Source: Cerrena zonata
Taxonomy: Eukaryota; Basidiomycota; Agaricomycetes; Polyporales; Cerrenaceae
Direction: 5' to 3'
DNA length: 64,000 bases
NCBI GenBank assembly: GCA_038087015.1
Contig: JASBNA010000024.1
Coordinates: forward strand, 186,001-250,000
Part shown: positions 1 through 9,608 of the stretch, one piece after another
Position numbering within the stretch: the stretch's first letter is position 1
Layout: each line of letters opens with the position of its first letter
Program-made: the position numbers and the translations under genes
Notes under the pieces: generated by a model
Told to the model about the DNA's origin: nothing
What the model saw: only the letters and a program-made list of their open reading frames with translations
Databases searched by the model: none

Positions 1-737
1 TCGCTATTTTTTTTTTTCTTCGTTTTGTTAGCTGCTCTACTTTAGCGCTTAACCAAACTGAAAGAAAGCGCTTGCTACACATCCTTTTTATCGATAACTT
101 CTTCTAAAACAAGATCCAAAAGTGCTTAGACTGCCGATGCCTATCTTCTTATAGACTGTGTGACACTTGTTTATCCATTTGAAGAGTTACTATCCTCTTG
201 TTTATTTATCCTTTGTTTAGTCGGCTCGTTTCCCCTGGTTGTCAATCCGGAAATCCTGCTAGACACCCTCAAGACATATTCACTTTTGGTTTCTTGCTTC
301 CTACAATTTGTGGATAAAGTATCTCAAAGTCAATAGGAGCTGCTAAAGATTCTGCTGCTGCTGCTGAAAGAAAAATTCAAATTACAGTATTTGCTTCAGT
401 GAAGAACTGCTTGATAATTCATCCAATATTTCGTAAGTTGTTTCAGTTAGTGTTAAGGTTACCAGAGTGAAATTTCCAGCTTGCACTGTCTTGTGTTGTA
501 TTGAATACTATAACATATTTGGCCGCCTTTCTCTATTCGCCTCTTACTGATTCTTTATTACTGGAAAGCTAAATTGTATTGTCAAAATTGAGCTGATTTT
601 GTTGTTGTTTGTCTTTGTTGTTTGTTCTTTGTTACTATTTTGAGTCCTTGATTGAGTTTTTTTTTTTACTGAGTTTTTTTTTTTTTTTTATTGTCGGCCT
701 TTTCAACTTAGAAAACAAAATCTCAGCCCTTTGGTAC
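1..737. other. 5' flank of SSK1, no gene seen
   Basis: This stretch carries pyrimidine-rich tracts, a short GCT/CTG triplet run near 353-367 and long T runs around 660-690, but no ATG-started reading frame of useful length. It is most simply the promoter and 5' untranslated leader of the response-regulator gene that starts at 738. An open frame does run upstream of 738 from 609, but it begins at a TTG and encodes a phenylalanine-rich translation of poly-T, so I do not treat it as protein. Confidence 0.5.
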
Positions 738-3694
738 ATGAATAATTATAAATTTCCTCTTACAAGTCAGGTACCAACGGCACATAAAAGCATTGATCAA
801 ATCACAGCAACATCATCCAATCCCTTCAATCCAGGTAATACTTCGCATAATTCCAGAACAACATCCCAGCCTATCATATCTAACCCTCCCAAATCTTCTG
901 ATCGCAATATTCGTTTAAATAGCAACGTCCCGGATAAATCATATTTATCAGATTATTCACCCAGTTCAAGTCCTGTTTCCAAAAACTCACAATTATCCCA
1001 ATTAATCGATCCACTTTCTCGAAATAATAGATCAAAGTCTTATTCTCATTTATCTGGTTTTTCTTCTGAAAATATCCATTTGAATCATAAGCCATCGATT
1101 AGTGATTCTATTACTACTGATTCAATGCCAAAATCTAATCAGCACAAACACTATTCTAATCATCACTTCAATCATTCCCATGCCAATAAGGGCCCAACAA
1201 TGATTAATAATATTAATACTCATTCACCAAATATGCTGCATATATCTAATAATGGCCCGTTCTCCCCCAATAATATATTCACGACTCGTAGAGTATGGGT
1301 CAAAAAACCAAATGGTACTCCAACCACGTTGATTGTTCACCAAAGCGATATTATAGACGATTTGAAACAAGCAATTGTGAATAAGTTTCCTAATTCGTTA
1401 GCAAGATTATACGATCCAGCAGATTTGGTAGTTCAAATGGATCTTCAGGCTAGACAACCAATCAATTCATCAAACAATTTGAATTCCGGTGCACCACCAG
1501 CTAAACAGCAATCGGTCGCTGGTTCATCTACCTCAGCTACTCAAAAGCAAGCTCAATTACAGGCTGCTCAGTCCCAAGCCCAAGCACAAGCCCAAGCACA
1601 AGCACAAGCCCAAGCACAAACACAAGCACAACTTCCAAACCAAGATGATCCTCAGTACAATGAGTCAAACCCTGTTCTCCACGAACCGATCCCTTCAATG
1701 AAACCATCAACAATTCCAAGTAGAATTCTACTGTTATCTCCAGACAATGCTTCATCTAGACAAGCACACAGTCCCGCAAACATCAATACAAACTTGGGAC
1801 CCTTTTCGAACTTTCCAAATTCAGGTCCAGCAAACACATACAGTTATATAAACCTAGAGCCTGATCAAAATGTTTGGCAATTCTTAGATATTTATTATCC
1901 TAATGGAATGGCTATGCAAGAAGCATTAGTTATTGGAATGCCTGATCTCATGGAGCCACCTCAACCTGATTTTCAACAATCTAGTACACAAAGCTCCTTT
2001 ACCCAACCCAATTATCCAGGATCAGTAAGTGGTCCAGCTTCTCAAAGAAATTCTAGTATTGCTGGGTTTTACAACTCTAGTAATACTCAATTGTCACAAT
2101 CGTATCACAATAATTTAAACGCAATGCAACAACACCAATTGAGTAGGATGCTGCAGCAAACTCAGAATACAGGAGAAAGATCCACCACTCCCGTATTTCT
2201 GAACAATAACCCCCAATATCATCAACCTAAACCTCAATACTTTTACCAAAATAGTTCTTTGAGTCAGGGTAGTCCTAACTACGCTCAGGTACCAAATGAA
2301 AGATCCGTTTCTCCTTCAACTGTTAATTTGAAGGCTAAATCACCTATACTAAATACAAATCTTCATAAGAGATCATTTTCCAATCCACCCCAATCACCAG
2401 TCAACAATGCTGTCAATGCTGCAAACAATAAGTCTGGCAATGCACAAGCAGTCTTATTATTGCCAAAGAATTTTTCATTAGCATCCACTAATAAGAAGAA
2501 TAGTAGCGAATCTCCTATGAATCCAAATAACCAGAGTTACCAATCCAAAAGACTTTCTTTGGATGAAGCTTTGGTTCATAAGAATAAAACCATGCCAAAT
2601 GTAAGTTCACCAATCAATGAGATTAGTGAACCATCATTTAAGTCTGCTCTGGGCAGTAATTTGACTAGTATAGGTGTCGGAATAAATTCACCTGCTTCCA
2701 AGTCTAATTCACCGTACCCTGCAGACTCAAAAACTGATGAACTCTCCAGATTGGATAACAACTCTGCTGATATACCCGAAAGTGACCGTAGTCAAAGTGC
2801 ATCAACTTTAACAGTAGGGAATATACGAGAGGCATTATCGGTATCACCTTCTCCACCGACTGTTGTTGATGGGCTTAATTCTCCATCAAGAGATTCAACT
2901 CTGAATTTCCAGTCTAATATTCATTTGAATCAAATGTTATCTGAAAATAATAAGTCTAGCGAAGATGTGAAAAAACACGCTCAAAGTATTAAATCAGTGC
3001 AAAATCTTAGTAATGAGAAGCCAAGCCGGTCGAATAGTAATAGCCAGAAACCAAAAACAACCACTGATAAGGTTCTTCCATCTATTTCTGTTTTAGTTGT
3101 TGAGGATAACGCTATTAATCAAGCTATTTTGGGAGCTTTTCTAAGAAAACATAAAATTCATTATCAGATTGCTAAGAATGGTCAAGAGGCAATTGATAAA
3201 TGGAGAAAGGGCGGATTCCATTTAGTGTTGATGGATATTCAGTTACCAGTGAAATCAGGAATAGAGGCTACCAAGGAAATCCGTTATTTAGAGAAAAATT
3301 AATAGGATTGGTGTCTTTGCCCAAAACGAATTAGCCCATAATCACTTCAAAGCTCCAACAGAATTACAAGAAGATGAAAAACTAGATTTAAATGTTTTCA
3401 GATCCCCAGTGATTATTGTTGCCCTTACCGCGTCATCAAACTCATCAGTTGATAAAAAGAATGCGTTGACCGCAGGTTGTAATGACTATTTGACTAAACC
3501 TGTCAATTTGGTTTGGTTACAAAATAAAATCACTGAATGGGGTTGTATGCAAGCCTTAATTGATTTTGATGGATGGAGAATCAAAGGGTAACTCTGGTGG
3601 TTTAAATGGTATTCAAAGTCGTAATCTCTTATCTAATCAACACTCAAAGGAGGCTATTCTTTCAAAGGGGCAACCTTCTTTGATTGCAAACTGA
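738..3694 (+). CDS. SSK1: Ssk1 response regulator, frameshifted near its C-terminus
   Basis: Two-component response regulator of the osmotic and oxidative stress (HOG) pathway, which in yeasts receives signal from a Sln1-Ypd1 relay and activates MAPKKK Ssk2. The start is the first ATG in frame (738). Residues 1 to about 780 are low-complexity, rich in N, S, Q and P, with an Ala-Gln repeat encoded near 1575-1630. The receiver domain begins about residue 781 (VLVVEDN), with phospho-acceptor D833 in MDIQLP. The frame breaks at 3294-3299: an extra A in an A run gives a TAA. Reading on in the next frame gives the rest of the receiver, including ALTAS and LTKPV, and the family-typical ITEWGCMQALIDFD. 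A second frame change near 3577-3581 would extend a polar tail to a TGA at 3692-3694; coding-like sequence continues past it to about 3880. The identity is firm, but the exact C-terminus is not. Confidence 0.9.
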
Positions 3695-4408
3695 CAAAGT
3701 ATGCTTGACCCAAAAGATCAAGATTTTGAATCTATCATCGAACCAAAACAAGGTATTGCAATCAAAGATATTGATGACGGAAATGATAATCTCAGTGACT
3801 ACACCCTGAACTGGTCTGCATCAACTAGATTCGGTGGGTATTTTGATGATGATAATGTTGGTGAAAGCATTTTAATGAGCACTTCACAGTTTATTTGTAT
3901 TATAATGTCCTTATATATTATTCATATTCTTTTCAGTTCCTCATTTAAAACTATGTTCAAGGATTGTTTAGTATTTTTCATGTTTCTTTTATTCTTTTTC
4001 AACGTTTTTTATTGATTCATTATATTTATTTTCTAAACTTTCTTTTCTTGTGCTACTTTATATCTTATATATTTGAACTAAATAAATTGGCATCGTTACA
4101 ATAGCTAATGTAGAGATCTTGCGCTAACTTACAGGTCATCTTTTTACTCGAATAAACTATAGTTGCGAGATGGGCAAACCGTTACCAACGCATAGACGAT
4201 TCGTAACGTTTGTATAATGATAACACGGCTAAATGTGCAAAACAAAAAAAAAAAGACATAAAATCATGAGTATGTACGGGTGTCTGGTGTGTGCACACCA
4301 ATAACCGAATTTTTCATAGAAGAAAAATAAGAATCAACAGCTTCGAAACTTAATACTTCTTAGACCCCTACAAGTATCCCTGAATCAATTTTTAGTATCT
4401 GAATCAAG
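3695..4408. other. SSK1 3' region and LSM5 promoter
   Basis: The first 200 bases still look partly coding in the frame of the SSK1 tail (an ORF from 3701), then turn T-rich like a 3' untranslated region. Nearer LSM5 there is a Rap1-like element at 4272-4283 and an A-rich tract. I see no other gene. Confidence 0.4.
4272..4283 (+). promoter_or_regulatory. Rap1/telomere-repeat-like element upstream of LSM5
   Basis: The sequence ATGTACGGGTGT is the reverse complement of ACACCCGTACAT and fits the yeast Rap1 consensus ACACCCRYACAYM. It lies about 125 bp upstream of the LSM5 ATG. Similar sites recur in front of many genes in this window. Confidence 0.45.
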
Positions 4409-4720
4409 ATGTCCGGCCAATCAGAAATAATAGATAGAGTTCCAAAAGACGAATCGGCTCCACAACAACCCGAAGAAGAAGTTGCATTGAATACCATATT
4501 GCCTTTAGAAGTCATTGATAAGTCAATCGGACAAAATATCAAGATTTTACTCACAAATGACAAAGAGTTCCACGGTACTTTGGTTGGTTTTGATGACTAT
4601 GTCAATGTTGTTTTAGAAAATGTCCAAGAGTACGATAGTGATGGCCCAAAGGGCAAAATCATCAAGAAGATGTTATTAAATGGTGGTCTTGTTGCCATGC
4701 TTGTTCCAAGCATTAATTAA
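4409..4720 (+). CDS. LSM5: Lsm5, U6 snRNA-associated Sm-like protein
   Basis: Subunit of the Lsm2-8 ring, which binds the 3' end of U6 snRNA in the nucleus, and of the cytoplasmic Lsm1-7 ring, which promotes mRNA decapping. The 103-residue product has a polar N-terminal extension of about 28 residues, then the Sm fold: Sm1 with the family-typical LPLEVIDKSIGQ and FHGTLVGFDDYVNVVLENV, and Sm2 ending MLLNGGLVAMLVPS. It is slightly longer at the N-terminus than the S. cerevisiae protein (93 residues). No frame disruption is seen. DDI1 follows on the same strand; the two are also near neighbours in S. cerevisiae (YER146W and YER143W). Confidence 0.95.
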   Translation: MSGQSEIIDRVPKDESAPQQPEEEVALNTILPLEVIDKSIGQNIKILLTNDKEFHGTLVGFDDYVNVVLENVQEYDSDGPKGKIIKKMLLNGGLVAMLVPSIN

Positions 4721-4984
4721 TCATAGAGAATTTGGGTCTGGCTATACTGTCTTAGTAGTTTCATCTAACTTTGGATTTAGACTATTTTGGCTCCAGATCG
4801 AGTCGTGGTTCTTTATTCCTATCTGCAAAAAAGCATCAAGTAAGTGCTGCGGATTTTCAAACTCACCCCATCTCGACGGAAGACTGATCATCCTTATGTA
4901 TATTAACTATTTTAATGTATTATTAATGACTTATAAGTCAAATTCCGTAGTAGAATAATTTGTTAGAGCTTTTAATCAGGGTTT

Positions 4985-4996
4985 GGTGTACGGATG
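4985..4996 (+). promoter_or_regulatory. Telomere-repeat-like GGTGTACGGATG upstream of DDI1
   Basis: This is an exact copy of the core of the C. albicans telomere repeat junction, the reported Rap1 binding site there. It lies about 105 bp upstream of the DDI1 ATG. A TCGCCACA (reverse TGTGGCGA) follows at 5008-5015 and a TATAAAAA at 5032-5039. The rest of 4721-5099 shows no gene. Confidence 0.5.
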
Positions 4997-5007
4997 CGAT
5001 GCTCAAG

Positions 5008-5015
5008 TCGCCACA
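5008..5015 (-). promoter_or_regulatory. Rpn4/UAS-DM-like element upstream of DDI1
   Basis: On the minus strand this reads TGTGGCGA, 7 of 8 bases of the GGTGGCGA element that drives MAG1-DDI1 in S. cerevisiae and is bound by the proteasome regulator Rpn4. It lies 85 bp before the start codon and just upstream of the TATA-like sequence at 5032. The role here is inferred from similarity only. Confidence 0.35.
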
Positions 5016-5099
5016 AACTATCAGTCGAGGGTATAAAAAGACCATTAAGAGTCTAATCTTTAATTATTTGCCACCATTTATTAAGCTACATCTTTTATA

Positions 5100-6419
5100 A
5101 TGAAATTGACCATATCTAACGAAGAAACCAGTGAGCTTATCCCGGTTGATTTACCGGGATCATTGACTTTACAAGATTTCAAGGCCTACTTAGAAACCGA
5201 AACCAACATTTCGCCAGCAGATCAAATAATCAGACACAATGGTAAAACCATACAAGATTCTACCAAGCCATTGGAAGAACTAGGACTTGCCGAGGACGAT
5301 CTACTTGTTGTTCTGAAGCTTCGAAGTACATCTGCTGAAAGTTCGGCTCCAAATGCTAATCCAACTTCTTCAGATCTGAGTGCCATTGATTCCCAAGCGG
5401 AAATGCTTAGAGCACAATTCTTAAGTAACCCTTCCATGAATAATTCATTACGTCAATCTAATCCGGCTTTGCATGCTCAAATTAATAATCCTGCTGGTTT
5501 CAAACAAGCTATGTTGGATGCAGTTCAGCAATTCAGATCTGGTGATGACCAATCATCTGCCCAACAAGAAGAACTTAGAAGATTAGAACAAAATCCCGAC
5601 GATCCTGCTAATCAAGAAAGAATCTTAGAATTGATTAGACAAGAACAGGTGAATGAAAATATGCAATTGGCGTATGACATTTCTCCAGAATCATTTGCTC
5701 AAGTTACTATGTTGTTTATAAACATTAAGGTTAATGGTCATAAAGTCCAAGCATTTGTTGATTCAGGTGCTCAAACGACCATTATATCACCCAGGTTAGC
5801 TGAAAAAGTAGGTATTGATAGGCTACTTGATAGACGTTTTCAAGGACAGGCTGTCGGAGTCGGATCCCAAAAAATGGAAGGTAAAATTCATAGCGTACCT
5901 ATAAGCATAGGTGATTCTGATTTTGAAATACCTTGTAGTTTTTATGTTGTGGACACTAACGTTGATCTTTTATTTGGATTAGATATGTTAAGAAGACACA
6001 GATGTGTAATTGATTTACAGAAAGATTCTTTAATAGTTGCTGGCCAAATTGAAACCAAATTCTTACCTGAACTGGAGATTAAATTTGATCCTTCTGGGGG
6101 AATGAATAGTGGTGGCAAGGGCCAAAAATTGGGAGGTAATATATTCAGTGACGGTGCAGATGTGCCCCTTGGAAATACGTTAGCTGCAAATTCTACCCCA
6201 ACTCCTTCTGAAGGTGGCTCAAAAAATTCCCGTACTGCTACAAACCCTTCAGCCCAGGCTGCATTGAAAAGACAAAATACTGGTTCAACTCAACCTAAGT
6301 TCAAGAAGGAAGACATTCAACAATTGACGTCTTTAGGATTCTCTGAACAAGAGGCCGTGTTTGCTTTGGAACAATGCAAAGGAAACGTTGAAATGGCTGC
6401 ATCTCTATTATTTCAATAG
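5100..6419 (+). CDS. DDI1: Ddi1, ubiquitin shuttle and retroviral-type aspartyl protease
   Basis: Proteasome shuttle factor of the UBL-UBA class that also carries an active-site retropepsin fold, able to cleave heavily ubiquitinated proteins. The 439 residues show the full order: a ubiquitin-like domain at about 1-75, a helical linker region to about 190, the protease domain from about 200 with the catalytic FVDSGAQTT (D221), a glycine- and serine-rich linker at 330-390, and a C-terminal UBA domain at about 398-437 (LTSLGFSEQEAVFALEQC). The length matches the S. cerevisiae protein (428). The promoter has a TATAAAAA about 65 bp upstream and an Rpn4-like box. It converges with the aldo-keto reductase, with only 55 bp between stops. 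Confidence 0.96.
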   Translation: MKLTISNEETSELIPVDLPGSLTLQDFKAYLETETNISPADQIIRHNGKTIQDSTKPLEELGLAEDDLLVVLKLRSTSAESSAPNANPTSSDLSAIDSQAEMLRAQFLSNPSMNNSLRQSNPALHAQINNPAGFKQAMLDAVQQFRSGDDQSSAQQEELRRLEQNPDDPANQERILELIRQEQVNENMQLAYDISPESFAQVTMLFINIKVNGHKVQAFVDSGAQTTIISPRLAEKVGIDRLLDRRFQGQAVGVGSQKMEGKIHSVPISIGDSDFEIPCSFYVVDTNVDLLFGLDMLRRHRCVIDLQKDSLIVAGQIETKFLPELEIKFDPSGGMNSGGKGQKLGGNIFSDGADVPLGNTLAANSTPTPSEGGSKNSRTATNPSAQAALKRQNTGSTQPKFKKEDIQQLTSLGFSEQEAVFALEQCKGNVEMAASLLFQ

Positions 6420-6474
6420 ATTACATGGTAACGCAATTATTCATTTTTGTATAAAAAAACATAATATAAAGACT

Positions 6475-7425
6475 CTAAAACTGACCAATGAAGAAAGTTC
6501 TTAGCTTGTAAGTGGACCCAACAGAATCAATTTTATCTACATCAGCTTGATCAATACTAAAATCGAACACCTCAAGACTCTGTCTTATTCTTTCTTCTTT
6601 TGAACTAGTTGTAATTGGTAAAATACCTTTTTGTAAAGTGTATCTTAATAAGATTTGGGCTGGGGTTCTATCGTATTTGGCTGATAATTCCGGTAATAAC
6701 CCAGATAGCGGATGATCTTTCTCTTCTTCTTTAACTCTGAATAACGGGGTCAAAGGACCATAAGCTTCCACAAGAATATTATTTTCTTGACAATACTTAA
6801 CAATTCCCGGAGACTGTTCTTGCAAGTAAGGATGAAACTCAATTTGGTTGATTGCGGGTTGGTAAGAAGCATTGTTATCGGTTTCAATTGCAGAGATCTT
6901 GGAAATGGTCTTCAAATCCTCAACACGAAAGTTTGATACTCCGATATGTCTAACTTTTCCCAATTTTTTAGCTTCAATCAAGTCTTTCCAAGCAGTTTCT
7001 AAGTCTGGTTTAATATCTGGCTTGAAGAATGGGTGATGCAATAACACTGCATCCAAATAGTCAGTACCCAATTCTTCTAAAGCTAAATCAACAAAGTTAT
7101 GGGCTCCAGTAGACTTTTGCTCGAAAAACACATTCCCAGGAGGAATATATTTCGTTACAACAAACAAGTCTTCTCTTTTCTTCGAAGAACGTTTAAGGGC
7201 CTCAGCTACTTCTGGGTGGGTGGTATAACATTCTGCTGTATCGACATGAAAGAATCCAGAATCAAGGGCCAATTTAAGGGTTTGAATAATCGATTCAGAA
7301 TTGGAAGCATCTGCTCTTTTCAAATCCTTCACTTTGGTCCCAGTTCCAACACCAATTGAAAGTGGTCTACCTGACTTGGTAGCGAGTTTTGGGCTCAATT
7401 CGACCGACTTCAGGGCTTGAGTCAT
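6475..7425 (-). CDS. Aldo-keto reductase, YDL124W-like (AKR3 type)
   Basis: NADPH-dependent carbonyl reductase of the aldo-keto reductase superfamily. The catalytic tetrad is visible as D62 and Y67 (HVDTAECY), K92 (VVTKY) and H130 (VLLHHP). The NADPH-binding C-terminal half includes LPITTSSKEERIRQS. Sequence features such as GTDYLDAVLLHHPF, IEFHPYLQEQSPGI and LPITTSS resemble S. cerevisiae YDL124W, an alpha-keto amide and alpha-keto ester reductase, more than the Gcy1/Ypr1 group. The 316 residues match the family length. The physiological substrate cannot be told from sequence. It converges with DDI1. Confidence 0.9.
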   Translation of the reverse strand: MTQALKSVELSPKLATKSGRPLSIGVGTGTKVKDLKRADASNSESIIQTLKLALDSGFFHVDTAECYTTHPEVAEALKRSSKKREDLFVVTKYIPPGNVFFEQKSTGAHNFVDLALEELGTDYLDAVLLHHPFFKPDIKPDLETAWKDLIEAKKLGKVRHIGVSNFRVEDLKTISKISAIETDNNASYQPAINQIEFHPYLQEQSPGIVKYCQENNILVEAYGPLTPLFRVKEEEKDHPLSGLLPELSAKYDRTPAQILLRYTLQKGILPITTSSKEERIRQSLEVFDFSIDQADVDKIDSVGSTYKLRTFFIGQF

Positions 7426-7931
7426 TGTTAAAGCAAAATGAAGTTTGCAATGCTAGAAGAACCGGTGATGCCAACTTCTTTTTATACCGGGAAGATTAAT
7501 TATGAATCATCGAGCCATAGTTAAGGGCCGTGTAATTCCGCTTAAATTCTGCGACGGGACCTATCTTTATCATTTGTAATCCAAATTGCGCACTACCACA
7601 ATGGATTTTCACAGCCAAACTCTTGTTAGGCATACGGTTTAATTGGGAGCAGCTTTACCCCGTGACTAAGCGTTTATTAGTAGGAATTCTTTGCCATTTG
7701 TATTGGGTAATGAAGGATAAAAAGATATGGTCAACAGCTAGTTGAATGGAACATGAGTTGAAGTGATCTATGGGTGATTGAACTTCTCTCCACGACAATT
7801 GATGAATAGATCCATTTGGGCCAATACGCACTCAGGGGAGATTATTGGTTAGGACTATCATACGTGCTACAATAACTAATTATAAAGATGTAATGAAATT
7901 AAAAAAAAAAAAGGAAAAGAGGACAGCTAGA
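7426..7931. other. Intergenic, reductase promoter and GDI1 3' side
   Basis: A 506-bp spacer between two minus-strand genes. It holds the reductase promoter on its left side and an A-rich stretch near 7900 at the GDI1 3' end. No ATG-started frame or recognisable RNA gene is seen. Confidence 0.4.
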
Positions 7932-9275
7932 TTAAAGACCGTTTAATTCTTCTTCATCTTCAGGTTCTCTCTTTTTCAACACTAATGGTTTACCGGTAAC
8001 TCTGAAGTACAAATCTTTAACGTCGTCAGTAGTACTTTCGAAATGGGAACTGGCATCGTAACTCTTGGAAATGAAAATACCACTGTCGGTACCATCGTCA
8101 CTTGGTTCATATAATTCTGCAAGACCCATTAAGGTATCTAATCTATTACCTAATAATTTGAAAGCAGGTTCTAATTCAACGTGAGGAGTATCAGTTTCGA
8201 TGATTGTAGAAACAATTGCCAAGTAGTAACCTTTTGGTACAACACAATGGACATCGGATAAGACAGCGATATAGATATCATTTTTACGACCAACTTGGTT
8301 TTGAGGGATGATTAATTGAACCGAGTCCAAGTCACCGGTGCTTGGAATTGGGTGGTCTAAAATACACATGGCTCTAATAACTCTATGGCCAGTTTTTTTA
8401 ACTCGTTCTGGGAAGTAAGTTGGATCAGCAATGACGATTGGAGCTTTAGCAGTACCTTCTTTAGTTTTAACTCCAGCAAATTTTTTATTATCGTCATATA
8501 AAACTTCATCGATTGGAGTATCCAACATATAAGTACCACCATAGATGGCTGATAATCTAGCAAAACCTTGAGGTAATTCACCTAAACCGTATAATGGATA
8601 AATGTAAGGAGATTTACCGTATCTTGCAACTGATTGGACGTATAATAAAATTCTTTCAAAAGTTGGACGGGCAACTTCATTTAAATAGTCATCATTTGAC
8701 CATAATGCCATGGCATGACCAATGAAATCTTTGGTACCATCTTCCAAACCGAAATGATTATACACTTCAGTCATTGTATTTGAATCCAAGTTTAATCCTT
8801 GATGAGTAGAACTAACATCTTCATTATAATTAGCAATGAATTCCAAAAATCTCTTCATTCTTCTTTTTTCAAAAATACCCATTAAAGAACTCTTGATGGC
8901 TTCCACTTCATTAGAAGGAACTTTAGCAATTCTCCCATTACGGTAGACGTAAGAACCACCAATTTGTTTGAATTCAATGTAACGGGTAACATTAGTATGA
9001 ACCAAGATATTAGTCAATTCACCATTAGCCATTAAGAACTTTGGAATCAAATCAACACACCAGTCACGATCCCTACCACCCAAAGTATCGGGCTTTTGAG
9101 CAGATGGTTTGAATTTAGAATACAATTGCGATAAATTCAAGGATGCCGATTCACCACCATAAAAATCTTGACGATCTATATGTAAAACCTTTTTTCCTTC
9201 AACTGATAAAAGACCAGAAAGAATACATTCAGTCAAACCGGTACCTAAAACAATAACATCGTAATTTTCATCCAT
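7932..9275 (-). CDS. GDI1: Gdi1, Rab GDP-dissociation inhibitor
   Basis: Extracts GDP-bound prenylated Rab GTPases (Ypt1, Sec4 and others) from membranes and recycles them; essential for vesicle traffic in yeast. The 447 residues begin with the GDI/CHM dinucleotide-binding-like motif (YDVIVLGTGLTECILSG) and keep the Rab-binding platform segments GGESASLNL and WCVDLIPKFLMANGEL, plus PLYGLGELPQGFARLSA and the C-terminal acidic tail. The length equals that of S. cerevisiae Gdi1 (451). Codon use is strongly biased and I noticed no CTG codon, which fits a highly expressed gene in a yeast that avoids CTG. A Rap1-like element lies about 300 bp upstream. Confidence 0.97.
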   Translation of the reverse strand: MDENYDVIVLGTGLTECILSGLLSVEGKKVLHIDRQDFYGGESASLNLSQLYSKFKPSAQKPDTLGGRDRDWCVDLIPKFLMANGELTNILVHTNVTRYIEFKQIGGSYVYRNGRIAKVPSNEVEAIKSSLMGIFEKRRMKRFLEFIANYNEDVSSTHQGLNLDSNTMTEVYNHFGLEDGTKDFIGHAMALWSNDDYLNEVARPTFERILLYVQSVARYGKSPYIYPLYGLGELPQGFARLSAIYGGTYMLDTPIDEVLYDDNKKFAGVKTKEGTAKAPIVIADPTYFPERVKKTGHRVIRAMCILDHPIPSTGDLDSVQLIIPQNQVGRKNDIYIAVLSDVHCVVPKGYYLAIVSTIIETDTPHVELEPAFKLLGNRLDTLMGLAELYEPSDDGTDSGIFISKSYDASSHFESTTDDVKDLYFRVTGKPLVLKKREPEDEEELNGL

Positions 9276-9608
9276 GGTGATATTATTACGATTAGATCAA
9301 CTACTCTAAAAAAAAAAAAAATTTGGGAAACTTTAACTTAAGAATTGCAAATTGGTAATTTCAACAAACTACTACCTGGAGTCTAGGTTCAATTGAGTAT
9401 CACCAAATCAATACCTAAACGACAACGTGTATATTCAAGATTGATGAAACAAAAAGAGAATAGAAAATCCCTAATTCCAATTTCAACTAAATCAATTTTT
9501 AAACGATTTTTTTTTTTAAAGCAAAGCCAAAAAATGGCCAGAAAACCCTTAGTTTTTGTGCTTGCTCTACAGTTAGCGGGATGTACGGGTGTATCATATT
9601 ATTTAAAT
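9276..9608. other. GDI1 promoter
   Basis: Contains A-tracts near 9307-9321, a T-tract near 9508 and a perfect Rap1-type site at 9581-9592. A plus-strand frame through here (9393-9731) overlaps the 3' end of the next gene and has no recognisable content. Confidence 0.4.
9581..9592 (+). promoter_or_regulatory. Rap1-like element between GDI1 and the prolidase gene
   Basis: ATGTACGGGTGT, the same 12-mer as the one in front of LSM5. It lies 306 bp upstream of the GDI1 ATG and only 17 bp beyond the stop of the convergent-side prolidase gene, so GDI1 is the more likely target. Confidence 0.4.

Noticed and set aside
609..737. Open frame extending SSK1 upstream
   Set aside because: Begins at TTG, encodes poly-Phe from T-runs and does not match the family.
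4680..4958. 92-codon frame overlapping the LSM5 3' end
   Set aside because: Starts inside LSM5 in another frame and has no protein-like features; it is 3' flank.
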